A stretch of 8,680 nucleotides of DNA, taken from assembly GCA_012510305.1 (NCBI GenBank), contig JAAZIE010000318.1, forward strand, positions 1-8,680. Reading direction: 5' to 3'. Position 1 is the first letter of the stretch. Each line of letters starts with the position of its first letter. The notes beneath the pieces were generated by a model. The model searched no databases. It was not told the DNA's origin and worked only from the letters and a program-made list of their open reading frames with translations. The DNA comes from Bacillota bacterium. GTDB lineage: Bacteria; Bacillota; Dethiobacteria; DTU022. A program made the position numbers and the translations under genes. This document shows, piece after piece, positions 1-6,193 of the stretch.

Positions 1-675
1 ATCCAAATCGCAGCGATTGATGCAGACGACAGCGGGGACCTCAAACTGGCGGCAGACCAGGAGGACGCGCTTGAGGTCATGAATCCCCGAAAGGGTCGGC
101 TCGGTGACGATGAGCGCCTTCGTCGCCCCGGAGAGGGAAGCGATTACGGGGCAGCCGATTCCGGGGGGGCCGTCGGTGAGAAGATATTTTTTCTTTTCGG
201 CCTTGGCCAGTTCGCGGGCCCTGTTCCTCACCAGGGTGACCAGCTTGCCCGAATTCTCCTGCGCGATCCCCAGGCGCGCATGGATCAGCTTGCCGTAGGG
301 GGTCTGCGAAAGAAACCAGTGTCCGGAGACAACCTCCTCCATGGCAATGGCCTCTTCAGGGCAGGCCCGGCTGCAAACCGTGCAGCCTTCACAGGAGAGG
401 GGGTCCACAATATAGTCCTCCGGGATGGCATCAAAACGACAGAGTTCACGGCAAAGGCCGCACTCCGTGCAGCGCTCCCGATCCAACACGGCCACGCTGG
501 AGGCGATGAAGGGGTGGTCTTCCAGCTGCTGCGGCGTTAACAGCAGGCTTAGATTGGCCGCGTCCACATCGGCATCGGCCAAAACGGCATCGCCCCCGGC
601 CAAAACGGCGAACGAAGCCGCCAGGGTGGTCTTGCCGGTCCCGCCCTTGCCGCTAATAACGACGATCTCTTCCAT
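1..675 (-). CDS. MinD-like P-loop ATPase with two [4Fe-4S] motifs, C-terminus cut by window edge
   Basis: The reading frame is open from the ATG at 675 to base 1, giving 225 residues without a stop. Similar proteins are about 285 residues, so roughly 60 C-terminal residues lie outside the window. The deviant Walker A motif GKGGTGKTT is at residues 9-17. A bacterial ferredoxin insert follows, with C69-x2-C72-x2-C75-x3-C79 and C95-x2-C98-x2-C101-x3-C105, each arranged to hold a [4Fe-4S] cluster. The switch II/Walker B-like segment LTDGPPGIGCPV is at about 166-177. The start is well supported: AGGAGG (683-688) sits 7 bases upstream, inside the end of the preceding gene. The ATG shares one base with that gene's TGA (TGATG), which implies translational coupling. 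The protein is a paralogue of its upstream neighbour, and the two may form a heterodimer. Family knowledge gives a cytosolic ATPase of the ParA/MinD/Mrp superfamily. The role in Fe-S cluster or metal-cofactor handling is inference, and the true substrate is unknown. Confidence 0.93.
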   Translation of the reverse strand, partial: MEEIVVISGKGGTGKTTLAASFAVLAGGDAVLADADVDAANLSLLLTPQQLEDHPFIASSVAVLDRERCTECGLCRELCRFDAIPEDYIVDPLSCEGCTVCSRACPEEAIAMEEVVSGHWFLSQTPYGKLIHARLGIAQENSGKLVTLVRNRARELAKAEKKKYLLTDGPPGIGCPVIASLSGATKALIVTEPTLSGIHDLKRVLLVCRQFEVPAVVCINRCDLD

Positions 676-1532
676 CAGCGGGCCTCCTCTCTTTCACTCA
701 AGATCTGCCCGGCCAGTCCGGTAAAAATATCCCGCCAGGCGGGCAGGTGCTCCACCGCCGGCTCACCGCGCGCATAAAGGGCGGCGAGCTCGCGATCCCA
801 GGGCATCCTCAAAAGGATGGGAATATTTTCACGGCGGCAGTACTGCTCCACGCCGGCCTCGCCCTCGCCGCCCATGGAGCGGTTGATGATCACTCCCCCG
901 GGAATGTGCAGCTTTTTCAGCAGCTCCACGGCGATAGCGAGGTCATTCAGACCAAAGGGGGTCGGCTCGGTCACCAGAATGCAGTAGTCGCTCCCCCGCA
1001 GCGCCTCCACCACCGGGCAGGAAGCGCCCGGCGAAGCGTCAACAATGGCCAGGGCGGCGGGGTCGATCGCCTGCTTGACCGCGCTGATCAGCGGCGGCGA
1101 AAGCGCCTCCCCCGGGTTGAGCTTGCCATGCACAAAGGCGATCTCGCCCGCGGCGCCTTTCTCGAGCAGGCCGATGGGACGATCGATCTCCTTGATCGCT
1201 TTTTCGGGGCAGAAGTAGGCACACCCGCCGCAGCCGTGGCAGAGCGGCTCAAAAACCAGCACTGTCTCCTGGCCCACCATGATCGCATTGAAAGCGCAGA
1301 CCTCGGCGCAGATTCCACAATAGGTGCAGCGTTCCAGGTCGACTTGCGGTACCGGGATGTGCACCGGCTCCGAGCTTTCCAGCTCGGGCTTCAAAAATAG
1401 GTGCGCGTTGGGCTCCTCAACGTCGCAATCGAGAAACTGGATCTCTCTCTCCCGGGCCAGGACCAGGGCCAGGTTGGTGGCCACGGTGGTCTTTCCGGTC
1501 CCGCCCTTACCGCTTGCTACAGCAATAATCAT
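675..1532 (-). CDS. MinD-like P-loop ATPase with two [4Fe-4S] motifs
   Basis: This is a complete 285-residue protein, counted from the ATG at 1532. The deviant Walker A motif GKGGTGKTT is at residues 8-16. A central ferredoxin insert carries C69-x2-C72-x2-C75-x3-C79 and C98-x2-C101-x2-C104-x3-C108. The motif LAIVDASPGASCPVVEAL (about 161-178) is the switch II region. The frame extends upstream to ATGs at 1538 and 1541. The Shine-Dalgarno-like AAAGGA at 1541-1546 overlaps the first of these and stands 8 bases before the ATG at 1532. The protein would then begin MIIAVASGKGG, as is typical for the family. The gene is followed with a one-base overlap by a closely similar ATPase, so the pair is probably co-translated. 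It is preceded by a stem-loop (1558-1592). The likely role is a cytosolic nucleotide-dependent Fe-S or metal-cluster carrier or regulator. That role is inferred from the domains and the feo/nifX context; no specific function is established. Confidence 0.95.
   Translation of the reverse strand: MIIAVASGKGGTGKTTVATNLALVLAREREIQFLDCDVEEPNAHLFLKPELESSEPVHIPVPQVDLERCTYCGICAEVCAFNAIMVGQETVLVFEPLCHGCGGCAYFCPEKAIKEIDRPIGLLEKGAAGEIAFVHGKLNPGEALSPPLISAVKQAIDPAALAIVDASPGASCPVVEALRGSDYCILVTEPTPFGLNDLAIAVELLKKLHIPGGVIINRSMGGEGEAGVEQYCRRENIPILLRMPWDRELAALYARGEPAVEHLPAWRDIFTGLAGQILSEREEAR
683..688 (-). promoter_or_regulatory. Ribosome binding site for the last, truncated ATPase gene
   Basis: The minus strand reads AGGAGG, 7 bases before the ATG at 675 and inside the end of the upstream coding region. 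It fixes the start and supports coupled translation across the TGATG junction. Confidence 0.8.
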
Positions 1533-1540
1533 TGCCATCA

Positions 1541-1546
1541 TCCTTT
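1541..1546 (-). promoter_or_regulatory. Ribosome binding site deciding the ATPase start at 1532
   Basis: The minus strand reads AAAGGA. It overlaps the first in-frame ATG at 1541 and lies 8 bases from the ATG at 1532, so the downstream ATG is the better start. Confidence 0.6.
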
Positions 1547-1557
1547 GCTAACCGGTT

Positions 1558-1592
1558 AACAGGGGAGCGGATCCGGGCTCCGCCCCCCTGTT
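1558..1592 (-). other. Intra-operon stem-loop
   Basis: Bases 1558-1565 (AACAGGGG) pair with 1585-1592 and bases 1567-1571 (GCGGA) pair with 1579-1583. There is one A-C mismatch between the two stems and a 7-base loop. On the transcribed strand no U-run follows, so it does not look like a standard intrinsic terminator. It sits in the longest intergenic gap of the operon (1533-1609). It could stabilise or process the mRNA, or lower expression of the two ATPase genes behind it. It directly abuts a short palindrome, TAACCGGTTA (1549-1558). Confidence 0.55.
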
Positions 1593-1609
1593 CCAAAACT
1601 AACGTCGCT

Positions 1610-1927
1610 CTATTCTTCTTCAGGCTGCTCCATTTCAGCCAGCCGTTTTTCAATTGCGGCCAGCTCGCTTTTGATCGCTTCCGCTTCGGCACGCAGGGCG
1701 GCGGCTTCGGCTTTCAAGTATTCGCCTTCATCCGCCTCTGCTCCGGCGTAGCCGGGACCGTAGGGAACAGCCCAGGGCGCTTCAACATAAGGGGCCTCTC
1801 TTTCCAGCCAGTAGCAGCGCCGGCCTCTGCCGAAGCCGCCGCCGCGGCCAAAACCGCCGGCTCCCTGAAAGCGTCCCCCTCTCCCCGCACCAAAACCGGG
1901 GCCGCAGTAACCTCTTCCTCTAAACAT
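1610..1927 (-). CDS. Small Gly/Arg-rich protein with C-terminal coiled coil (DUF5320-like)
   Basis: This is a 105-residue protein counted from the ATG at 1927. The N-terminal part is low-complexity and rich in Gly, Arg and Phe (start MFRGRGYCGPGFGAGRGG), with two cysteines in total. A short aromatic/proline stretch follows (YVEAPWAVPYGPGYAG). The last 35 or so residues are Ala/Glu/Lys-rich with heptad-like spacing (KAEAAALRAEAEAIKSELA) and should form a coiled coil. This layout matches DUF5320-type proteins, which commonly sit beside NifX-like and MinD-ferredoxin ATPase genes in anaerobes. No biochemical role is known to me. The start at 1927 is preferred over an in-frame ATG at 1957 because AAAGGAGGG (1936-1944) lies 8 bases before it, while 1957 has no such signal. 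It may be an oligomeric scaffold or partner for the metal proteins around it; that is inference. Confidence 0.85.
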   Translation of the reverse strand: MFRGRGYCGPGFGAGRGGRFQGAGGFGRGGGFGRGRRCYWLEREAPYVEAPWAVPYGPGYAGAEADEGEYLKAEAAALRAEAEAIKSELAAIEKRLAEMEQPEEE

Positions 1928-1935
1928 CTCCTGCT

Positions 1936-1944
1936 CCCTCCTTT
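1936..1944 (-). promoter_or_regulatory. Strong ribosome binding site for the DUF5320-like gene
   Basis: The minus strand reads AAAGGAGGG, a nearly full anti-16S match, 8 bases before the ATG at 1927. It rules in the shorter start and suggests high translation of this small protein. Confidence 0.8.
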
Positions 1945-1966
1945 CGGCAAAACTCATCCGGCAGCG

Positions 1967-2344
1967 CTAGTGTTTTTTGTCGCAGTGAGCCCCGCCATGA
2001 TGTTGGCCGCCCTCCTGGTGAGTGCAAAGGCTCTCTCCGGGCTGCAGATCGCCGCTGAGATAGTCTTCAATGACCCGGTCTACAGGACCGGTCACACCGA
2101 CAACGGATTCGATATTTTGAGCGGAAAACAGCTCCTGGGCCCGCCAGCCCATCCCCCCGGCGATGATGCAGCTAACACCATGGCGGGCCAGGAAGCCGGG
2201 CAGGAAACCGGGCTGGTGTCCCGGATTTTCAATAACCTCTTTCCCGGTTACCCGGCCTTCTTCTATCTCCACCAGGGTGTAAGCAGGGCAGCGTCCGAAA
2301 TGCTGCGCCACGTTGTTTTGATCTGTGGCAATAGCAATTTTCAT
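1967..2344 (-). CDS. NifX/NifB-like cofactor-binding protein with Cys/His-rich tail
   Basis: This is a 125-residue single-domain protein of the dinitrogenase iron-molybdenum cofactor biosynthesis family (Pfam Nitro_FeMo-Co type). It begins MKIAIATDQNNVAQHFGRCP. The HFGRCP motif (15-20) is the characteristic ligand loop, IIAGGMG is at 60-66, and the DYLSGDL-like end is at 94-100. After the domain comes a short tail, about residues 107-125. It holds C107, H109, H114, H115, H120, C121 and H125, which looks like an added metal site. AAAGGAG (2352-2358) is 7 bases upstream of the ATG. It lies 16 bases downstream of a second, related gene. Family members bind Fe-S or Fe-Mo type cofactors. There are no nif structural genes in view, so a nitrogenase role is not supported. 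A general iron or cluster carrier role next to FeoAB and Mrp is the inference. Confidence 0.9.
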   Translation of the reverse strand: MKIAIATDQNNVAQHFGRCPAYTLVEIEEGRVTGKEVIENPGHQPGFLPGFLARHGVSCIIAGGMGWRAQELFSAQNIESVVGVTGPVDRVIEDYLSGDLQPGESLCTHQEGGQHHGGAHCDKKH

Positions 2345-2360
2345 AGAACCTCTCCTTTCA

Positions 2361-2726
2361 TTACATCCCGTGATGCGGATCCACCGTCGCCTGGCCGATG
2401 ACCGGGAGCTTGCCGTCGCGAAACAGCTCCCAGGTCTCCTGAACCGTTCCGGTTACGCCCCCGTAGACGGCGATTCCCGCCGCCTTGAGGGCATCGGCGG
2501 CATTGGGACCGACATGGCCCACGGCTACGGCTTCGACCCCTTCCCCCGACAGCTGGCGGGCGCTTTGCGGCCCGGCCCCGCCCGCGGCGGCGGCACCGCT
2601 GTTGGGTGCTGATTTTACCGGCGCCCCCGTCTCGGAATCCAGAATCACAAAATAGGGACAGCGCCCGAAGCGCTGATCCACCTGCGCTTCCAACCCTTCG
2701 CTCTGTGCACAGACAGCCAATTTCAT
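2361..2726 (-). CDS. NifX/NifB-like dinitrogenase iron-molybdenum cofactor family protein
   Basis: This is a 121-residue single-domain protein. It begins MKLAVCAQSEGLEAQVDQRF and has the family's RFGRCPYF motif at 19-26. The segment VGHVGPNAADAL (69-80) and the C-terminal ELFRDGKL (100-107) complete the usual fold. An Ala/Gly-rich stretch follows the expected asparagine region (42-52). The C-terminus ends DPHHGM without the larger Cys/His tail of its neighbour. AAAGGA (2737-2742) is 10 bases before the ATG. The two neighbouring NifX-like genes differ clearly in sequence, so this is an old duplication or a pair of different subfamilies rather than a recent copy. The predicted role is binding or shuttling an Fe-S or metal cofactor in the cytosol; the actual cofactor is unknown. 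Confidence 0.92.
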   Translation of the reverse strand: MKLAVCAQSEGLEAQVDQRFGRCPYFVILDSETGAPVKSAPNSGAAAAGGAGPQSARQLSGEGVEAVAVGHVGPNAADALKAAGIAVYGGVTGTVQETWELFRDGKLPVIGQATVDPHHGM

Positions 2727-2747
2727 AATTTGATCATCCTTTCTGCT

Positions 2748-3572
2748 CTAAGCAGTTGTATCTTCCGCATTTTCTTTCAACAACGCGGGAATCTCTTTAA
2801 GAAAGTCTACCCCGTACTGCTCGATCTCACCACGATCCCCCAAGCGGGAGATCTCCGGATCCAGGGGGATTTTTCCCAGAAGCCTGATCCCGGTTTCGGC
2901 GGCAACCTCTTCCGCCCGGCTGGGGCCGAAGAGCTCCACCGGCTTGCCGCAGTGGGGACAGGTCAGCCCGCTCATATTTTCCACCAGGCCCAGCAGGGGC
3001 ACCTCGAGCATGCGGGCCATCTTGATCGCCTTCTTCACCACCATTACCGCCAGCTCCTGGGGCGAGCTCACGATGAGCAGCCCGTTCAGCGGCAGCGACT
3101 GCATCACCGTCAGGGGGGCGTCCCCGGTTCCGGGAGGCAGATCCACCACCAGGTAGTCGAGCTCCCCCCAGATCACATCGGTCCAGAACTGCTTTACCGC
3201 CCCGCCGATGAGCGGCCCCCGCCAGATAACGGGGTCGTCCTCGTGCTGCAGCAGCAGGTTCAGCGAGATCACCTTGATCCCCAGCTCGGTTTCCGGGGGG
3301 ATGATTTTCCCGTCTTCGGATGCCGGCTGCCGGCGCAGCCCGAAGAGCTTGGGAATGCTCGGCCCGGTGATATCGGCGTCCAGCAGGCCCACCCGGTAAC
3401 CTTCCCGGGCCAGGGATACGGCCAGCAAAGCGGAGAGCGATGATTTGCCCACCCCGCCTTTACCGCTGATCACGGCGATGACGTGGCGGATCCGGCTTTT
3501 ATCAGGCTGCCCCAGTTTTTCGATCTGTGACGCGGGGGCGGCGCCGCCGGTATTGCTTTCTGTCGCTTGCAT
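2748..3572 (-). CDS. mrp: Mrp/NBP35-type Fe-S cluster carrier ATPase
   Basis: This is a 274-residue cytosolic P-loop ATPase. The deviant Walker A GKGGVGKSS is at 37-45, LLDADITGPSIP at 63-74, the switch region DLPPGTGDAPLT at 144-155 and VENMSGLTCPHCGK at 197-210. The C205-x2-C208 pair is the residue pair known in Mrp/ApbC/Nbp35 proteins to bridge a [4Fe-4S] cluster across the dimer. The N-terminal MIP18/DUF59 domain found in longer Mrp proteins is absent. Only a short polar leader of about 30 residues precedes the ATPase core. The start ATG at 3572 lies 2 bases after the feoB TAA, with AGAAGG inside the end of feoB, so translation is probably coupled to feoB. By family it carries and transfers Fe-S clusters to apoproteins. 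Here it would link iron uptake to cluster delivery. Confidence 0.95.
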   Translation of the reverse strand: MQATESNTGGAAPASQIEKLGQPDKSRIRHVIAVISGKGGVGKSSLSALLAVSLAREGYRVGLLDADITGPSIPKLFGLRRQPASEDGKIIPPETELGIKVISLNLLLQHEDDPVIWRGPLIGGAVKQFWTDVIWGELDYLVVDLPPGTGDAPLTVMQSLPLNGLLIVSSPQELAVMVVKKAIKMARMLEVPLLGLVENMSGLTCPHCGKPVELFGPSRAEEVAAETGIRLLGKIPLDPEISRLGDRGEIEQYGVDFLKEIPALLKENAEDTTA

Positions 3573-3574
3573 GG

Positions 3575-5434
3575 TTAGACCCTTCTTTCCTTGGTTAGTG
3601 TAAACTTGCGGCTCTCTCTGCGATCCGAACTACCGCCGCAAAAGGCAATCAATACTACCGCCAGCCCCAGCAAAAACAGGGCCAGCATGGGCGCCGGCAG
3701 AACCGTATCCAGCAGCAGGTTGAGCGCAGTTCCCGCCGCCGTAGAGACTGTCAGCATTATTCCCGCTACAAAGGCCATATCCTTTACCCCCAGTTCTTTG
3801 ACGAGAACGGCAAAAGCAGCCGCGCAGGGAAAATAGGTGGCCAGCACGGTGGCACCGACGACAAACTGCTTCGCCGTGAGCCCCAGCGGGATGAGCATGG
3901 CCACGGCCACGTCTTTTCGCAGAAACCCCACCAGGAGCGTGCTCACCGCTTCTTTGGGCAGGCCGAGCAGGCTCCGGAAAACGGGGGCAAAAGCGCCGGC
4001 CAGCAAATCGATGACCCCGACAAGATGGAGCAGGTTGATCAGCAGGATCCCCCCGAAAATAAAGGGGAGCGCCTCGGTCAAAAAATGCTGCAGGCGCATG
4101 CCCAGCTTCTGGGCCTGCGCTTTCAGGCTCGGCCAACGGTACGGCGGTATCTCCACGATCATGGAGGGGGTATATCCCGGCAAAACGCGGTCCAGGAAAA
4201 GGCCGATTGCCACCCAGATCAGAAAGAGCATGGCTATGATCACCCCAAGGTAGGCCCCGCCGCGGCGGCCGACCAACCCGATGATCATCGACATCTGGGC
4301 GGCGCAGGGAACCGCCACCGCGAGCATGGCGCTGACGATGAGCCGCTCCCGCCTGCTCTCCAGGTTGCGGGCGGCGAGCACCGCCGGGACGTTGCAGCCA
4401 AAGCCCAAAAGCGTGGGGATCACCGCAAAGCCGTGCAGGCCGAGGCGGTGCATCATCCGATCGGACATTACCGCCAGCCGGGGCAGGTAACCGCAATCCT
4501 CGAGGAAGCCGAGGACCAGGTAAAACATGACCAGGTAGGGCAGGACGATCCCGAAAACGGCGTAAATCCCGGTGCTGAGGAGCCCCATCGATTCTTCAAG
4601 ATGAATCTGCCCTCCCGGAAGGTTGCCGATAAGCAGCCCGTGCCAGAAACTGCCGTCACCCAAAAACCGGCTGAGCGACTGAAGCAGGGGCAGGTAGAAG
4701 GGTTCGAAAAAATAATTTTCCAGCAAACCCTCCAGCCACTGGCCGCAACCGATGATTACCTTGAAAACAAGGTACAGCCCCAGGGCGGCAATGGGGATAC
4801 CCGTGAGCGGTTGGATGCTGGCCAGCTCCAGCGCTTCGAGCCAGGTCCGGCGGCGGCGGGTGACCCGCTGCACCTGCTTGACGACGGAGCCGATCCAGAT
4901 CCAGCGCTCGTCGGGGGAACGAGCCTCTCCCCGGCCCCGCCCGGCTTTCGGCAGGGCGGCGACCAGCTCCGGCAGCCCCCGGCCGCTGATCGCGACGGTG
5001 GGGATTACCGGAACCCCGAGCAGCTCCTGCAAGCGGGGTACGTTTAGTTTAACCCCCTTTTGAGCAGCCTCATCAATTAGGTTCAAAACTATAACCAGGG
5101 GGACTCCCCGTTCCAGAAGCTGGCTGGTCAGGTAAAGGTTGCGCTCCAGGTTGGTGGCATCAATCACGTTGACCACCACATCGGCCGAATTCACCAGGTT
5201 GGCGGCAACCTCTTCGGCGCGGCAGGTGGGCTCAAGGCTGTAGGTGCCGGGAGCATCGAGCACTTCCCAGGCCTGCCCTTTTGCCTGAAGCTTTCCGCGG
5301 GTAAATTCAACGGTGGTCCCGGGATAGTTGGAGATGACCACCCGGGCTCCGGTGAGCTGTGAAAAAAGAACGCTCTTGCCCACATTGGGATTGCCCGCAA
5401 GAACCATTCTCTTTGGTTTTGGCGACATCTTCAT
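3575..5434 (-). CDS. feoB: FeoB ferrous iron transporter
   Basis: This is a 619-residue inner-membrane protein, counted from the ATG at 5434. The N-terminal G domain has G1 GNPNVGKS (14-21), the G2 threonines in NYPGTT (36-41), G3 DAPG (60-63), G4 NLID (118-121) and an SGRG segment (150-153). A linker (about 165-205) leads to a transmembrane region with the two Gate-like repeats. Visible signatures are GFGCNVPAV (344-352), VPCAAQMS (375-382) and YFPCAAAF (535-542), which carry the conserved pore-region cysteines. It is shorter than the roughly 770-residue E. coli protein but has the full core. FeoB moves Fe(II) inward; feoA lies immediately upstream. A GTG at 5440 extends the frame but overlaps the ribosome binding site AAGGAG (5440-5445), so 5434 is preferred. 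A Fe(II) supply role next to a DtxR-type regulator is well supported. Confidence 0.96.
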   Translation of the reverse strand: MKMSPKPKRMVLAGNPNVGKSVLFSQLTGARVVISNYPGTTVEFTRGKLQAKGQAWEVLDAPGTYSLEPTCRAEEVAANLVNSADVVVNVIDATNLERNLYLTSQLLERGVPLVIVLNLIDEAAQKGVKLNVPRLQELLGVPVIPTVAISGRGLPELVAALPKAGRGRGEARSPDERWIWIGSVVKQVQRVTRRRRTWLEALELASIQPLTGIPIAALGLYLVFKVIIGCGQWLEGLLENYFFEPFYLPLLQSLSRFLGDGSFWHGLLIGNLPGGQIHLEESMGLLSTGIYAVFGIVLPYLVMFYLVLGFLEDCGYLPRLAVMSDRMMHRLGLHGFAVIPTLLGFGCNVPAVLAARNLESRRERLIVSAMLAVAVPCAAQMSMIIGLVGRRGGAYLGVIIAMLFLIWVAIGLFLDRVLPGYTPSMIVEIPPYRWPSLKAQAQKLGMRLQHFLTEALPFIFGGILLINLLHLVGVIDLLAGAFAPVFRSLLGLPKEAVSTLLVGFLRKDVAVAMLIPLGLTAKQFVVGATVLATYFPCAAAFAVLVKELGVKDMAFVAGIMLTVSTAAGTALNLLLDTVLPAPMLALFLLGLAVVLIAFCGGSSDRRESRKFTLTKERRV

Positions 5435-5439
5435 AAACA

Positions 5440-5445
5440 CTCCTT
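5440..5445 (-). promoter_or_regulatory. Ribosome binding site deciding the feoB start
   Basis: The minus strand reads AAGGAG, 5 bases before the ATG at 5434. It overlaps the alternative GTG at 5440, which argues against that longer start. Confidence 0.75.
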
Positions 5446-5460
5446 GAACAAAGCGGTATC

Positions 5461-5706
5461 TTATTCTCCTACCTCAACAAAGATGCGGCTGGCCCGGCCG
5501 TAGCCCATGGCCACCCGGGAGCGATCTATTTCAACGACTACCGGCCCTTTTTGAAAAAAGGCGCTGAGCTTGGTGACCTCTTTTCCGGGATATAGCCCCA
5601 GTGCCTGGAGCCTTGCCACCATGCCCCGCCCGCCGTAAATCTTTTTTACCCGGCCCGATTGTCCTGTTTTCATTTCCGCCAGGGATACTGTTTTCAATTT
5701 GCTCAC
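5461..5706 (-). CDS. feoA: FeoA, small SH3-like partner of FeoB
   Basis: This is an 81-residue protein of typical FeoA size. The sequence TVSLAEMKTGQSGRVKKI (6-23) is the usual FeoA opening. GGRGMVARLQALGLYPGKEV (25-44) follows the family pattern in which a loop leads into a "LxxLGLxPG" turn. The rest is beta-rich and ends in VEIDRSRVAMGYGRASRIFV, as expected for the SH3-like fold. FeoA is a cytosolic partner that supports FeoB activity. The start is uncertain. A GTG at 5706 has GGAGAG directly against it, which is too close. A TTG at 5697 is 6 bases after GGAGAGGTG and would give 78 residues starting at KTVSL. The gene sits 26 bases upstream of feoB and 48 bases downstream of the regulator gene, consistent with one operon. 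Confidence 0.93.
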   Translation of the reverse strand: MSKLKTVSLAEMKTGQSGRVKKIYGGRGMVARLQALGLYPGKEVTKLSAFFQKGPVVVEIDRSRVAMGYGRASRIFVEVGE

Positions 5707-5754
5707 CTCTCCGGTAAGTTGACCGCGCTCTCACAGCGATCAGTTTTTCTATAA

Positions 5755-6192
5755 CTAATCGGGTTCTGCCTCATCGGTTAAGTTGTTAAAACTGCAGTAA
5801 CCGCCCTCGATGAGAAAATTAACCAGCCGCTCAATGGTCTCGCTGCTGACAGCATGTTCCATTTCGCAGGCGTCTTTTTCTGCGGTCTCATGATCCAGTT
5901 TCAAGACCACGGTAAGAAAACTGCTTAAAACCACGTGCCGGCGCCTCACTACACGGCCGTAGTAGCGTCCCCTTTCGGTAAGCTTTACCGGGCCGTAGCG
6001 CTCCTGGGTAACCAGGCCCTGCTCGCGCAGCTGGTTCAAGGCCTGGCTGACGCTGGCCTTGGTCAAGTTCAGCCGCTCGGCGATATCGGTAACCCGAACC
6101 GTGCCCAACTGGTTGGAAAGATTCAAAATCTCTTCCAGGTAATCCTGCATCGCCGGGCTCAATGGTAAAGGAGACAACTTGATCAGCTCCAT
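5755..6192 (-). CDS. DtxR/MntR-family metal-dependent transcriptional regulator
   Basis: This is a 145-residue two-domain regulator without the SH3-like third domain of full-length DtxR. A winged helix-turn-helix covers about 15-75, including VTDIAERLNLTKASVSQALN (34-53). A dimerisation/metal domain follows. Candidate ligands are D17 and E20 (in MQDYLEE, matching MntR D8/E11), H86, and C109/E112/H113 (in DACEMEH). The Cys matches DtxR C102, where MntR has a glutamate. The set is therefore a mix of the MntR and DtxR types. The gene leads the feoAB operon. A palindrome of the DtxR type lies immediately before its ATG, so autoregulation and repression of the operon by Fe(II) are the natural inference; Mn(II) cannot be excluded. 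No Shine-Dalgarno is visible before the ATG, and the predicted mRNA leader is only about 14 bases. Confidence 0.94.
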   Translation of the reverse strand: MELIKLSPLPLSPAMQDYLEEILNLSNQLGTVRVTDIAERLNLTKASVSQALNQLREQGLVTQERYGPVKLTERGRYYGRVVRRRHVVLSSFLTVVLKLDHETAEKDACEMEHAVSSETIERLVNFLIEGGYCSFNNLTDEAEPD

Positions 6193-6193
6193 A

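Noticed and set aside
747..1400. 217-codon open frame on the plus strand
   Set aside because: It is antisense to the ferredoxin-fused ATPase, with its Walker A and eight Cys ligands. The plus-strand product has no recognisable domain.
1..1532. Cell division minD genes
   Set aside because: The MinD-like fold carries two ferredoxin motifs, there is no minC or minE, and the neighbours are iron and cluster proteins.
1558..1592. Reading the stem-loop as an intrinsic terminator
   Set aside because: No run of U follows the stem in the direction of transcription, and a ribosome site and a conserved-type gene follow at once.
1532..2401. 289-codon open frame on the plus strand
   Set aside because: It is antisense to the DUF5320-like and NifX-like genes, all of which have good ribosome sites and family motifs. 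No recognisable protein domain is seen in it.
1967..2726. Nitrogenase (nif) cluster
   Set aside because: Only the small NifX-like domain is present. There are no nifH, nifD, nifK, nifE, nifN or radical-SAM NifB genes, and this domain is widespread in non-diazotrophic anaerobes.
3630..4496. 288-codon open frame on the minus strand
   Set aside because: It is a different frame of the same strand inside feoB. The product is Pro/Arg/Gly-rich and unlike any membrane protein, while feoB explains the region.
4025..5047. 340-codon open frame on the plus strand
   Set aside because: It lies entirely antisense to feoB, which has full family motifs. The product is rich in His, Gln, Pro and Gly without domains, a typical shadow frame in GC-rich DNA.
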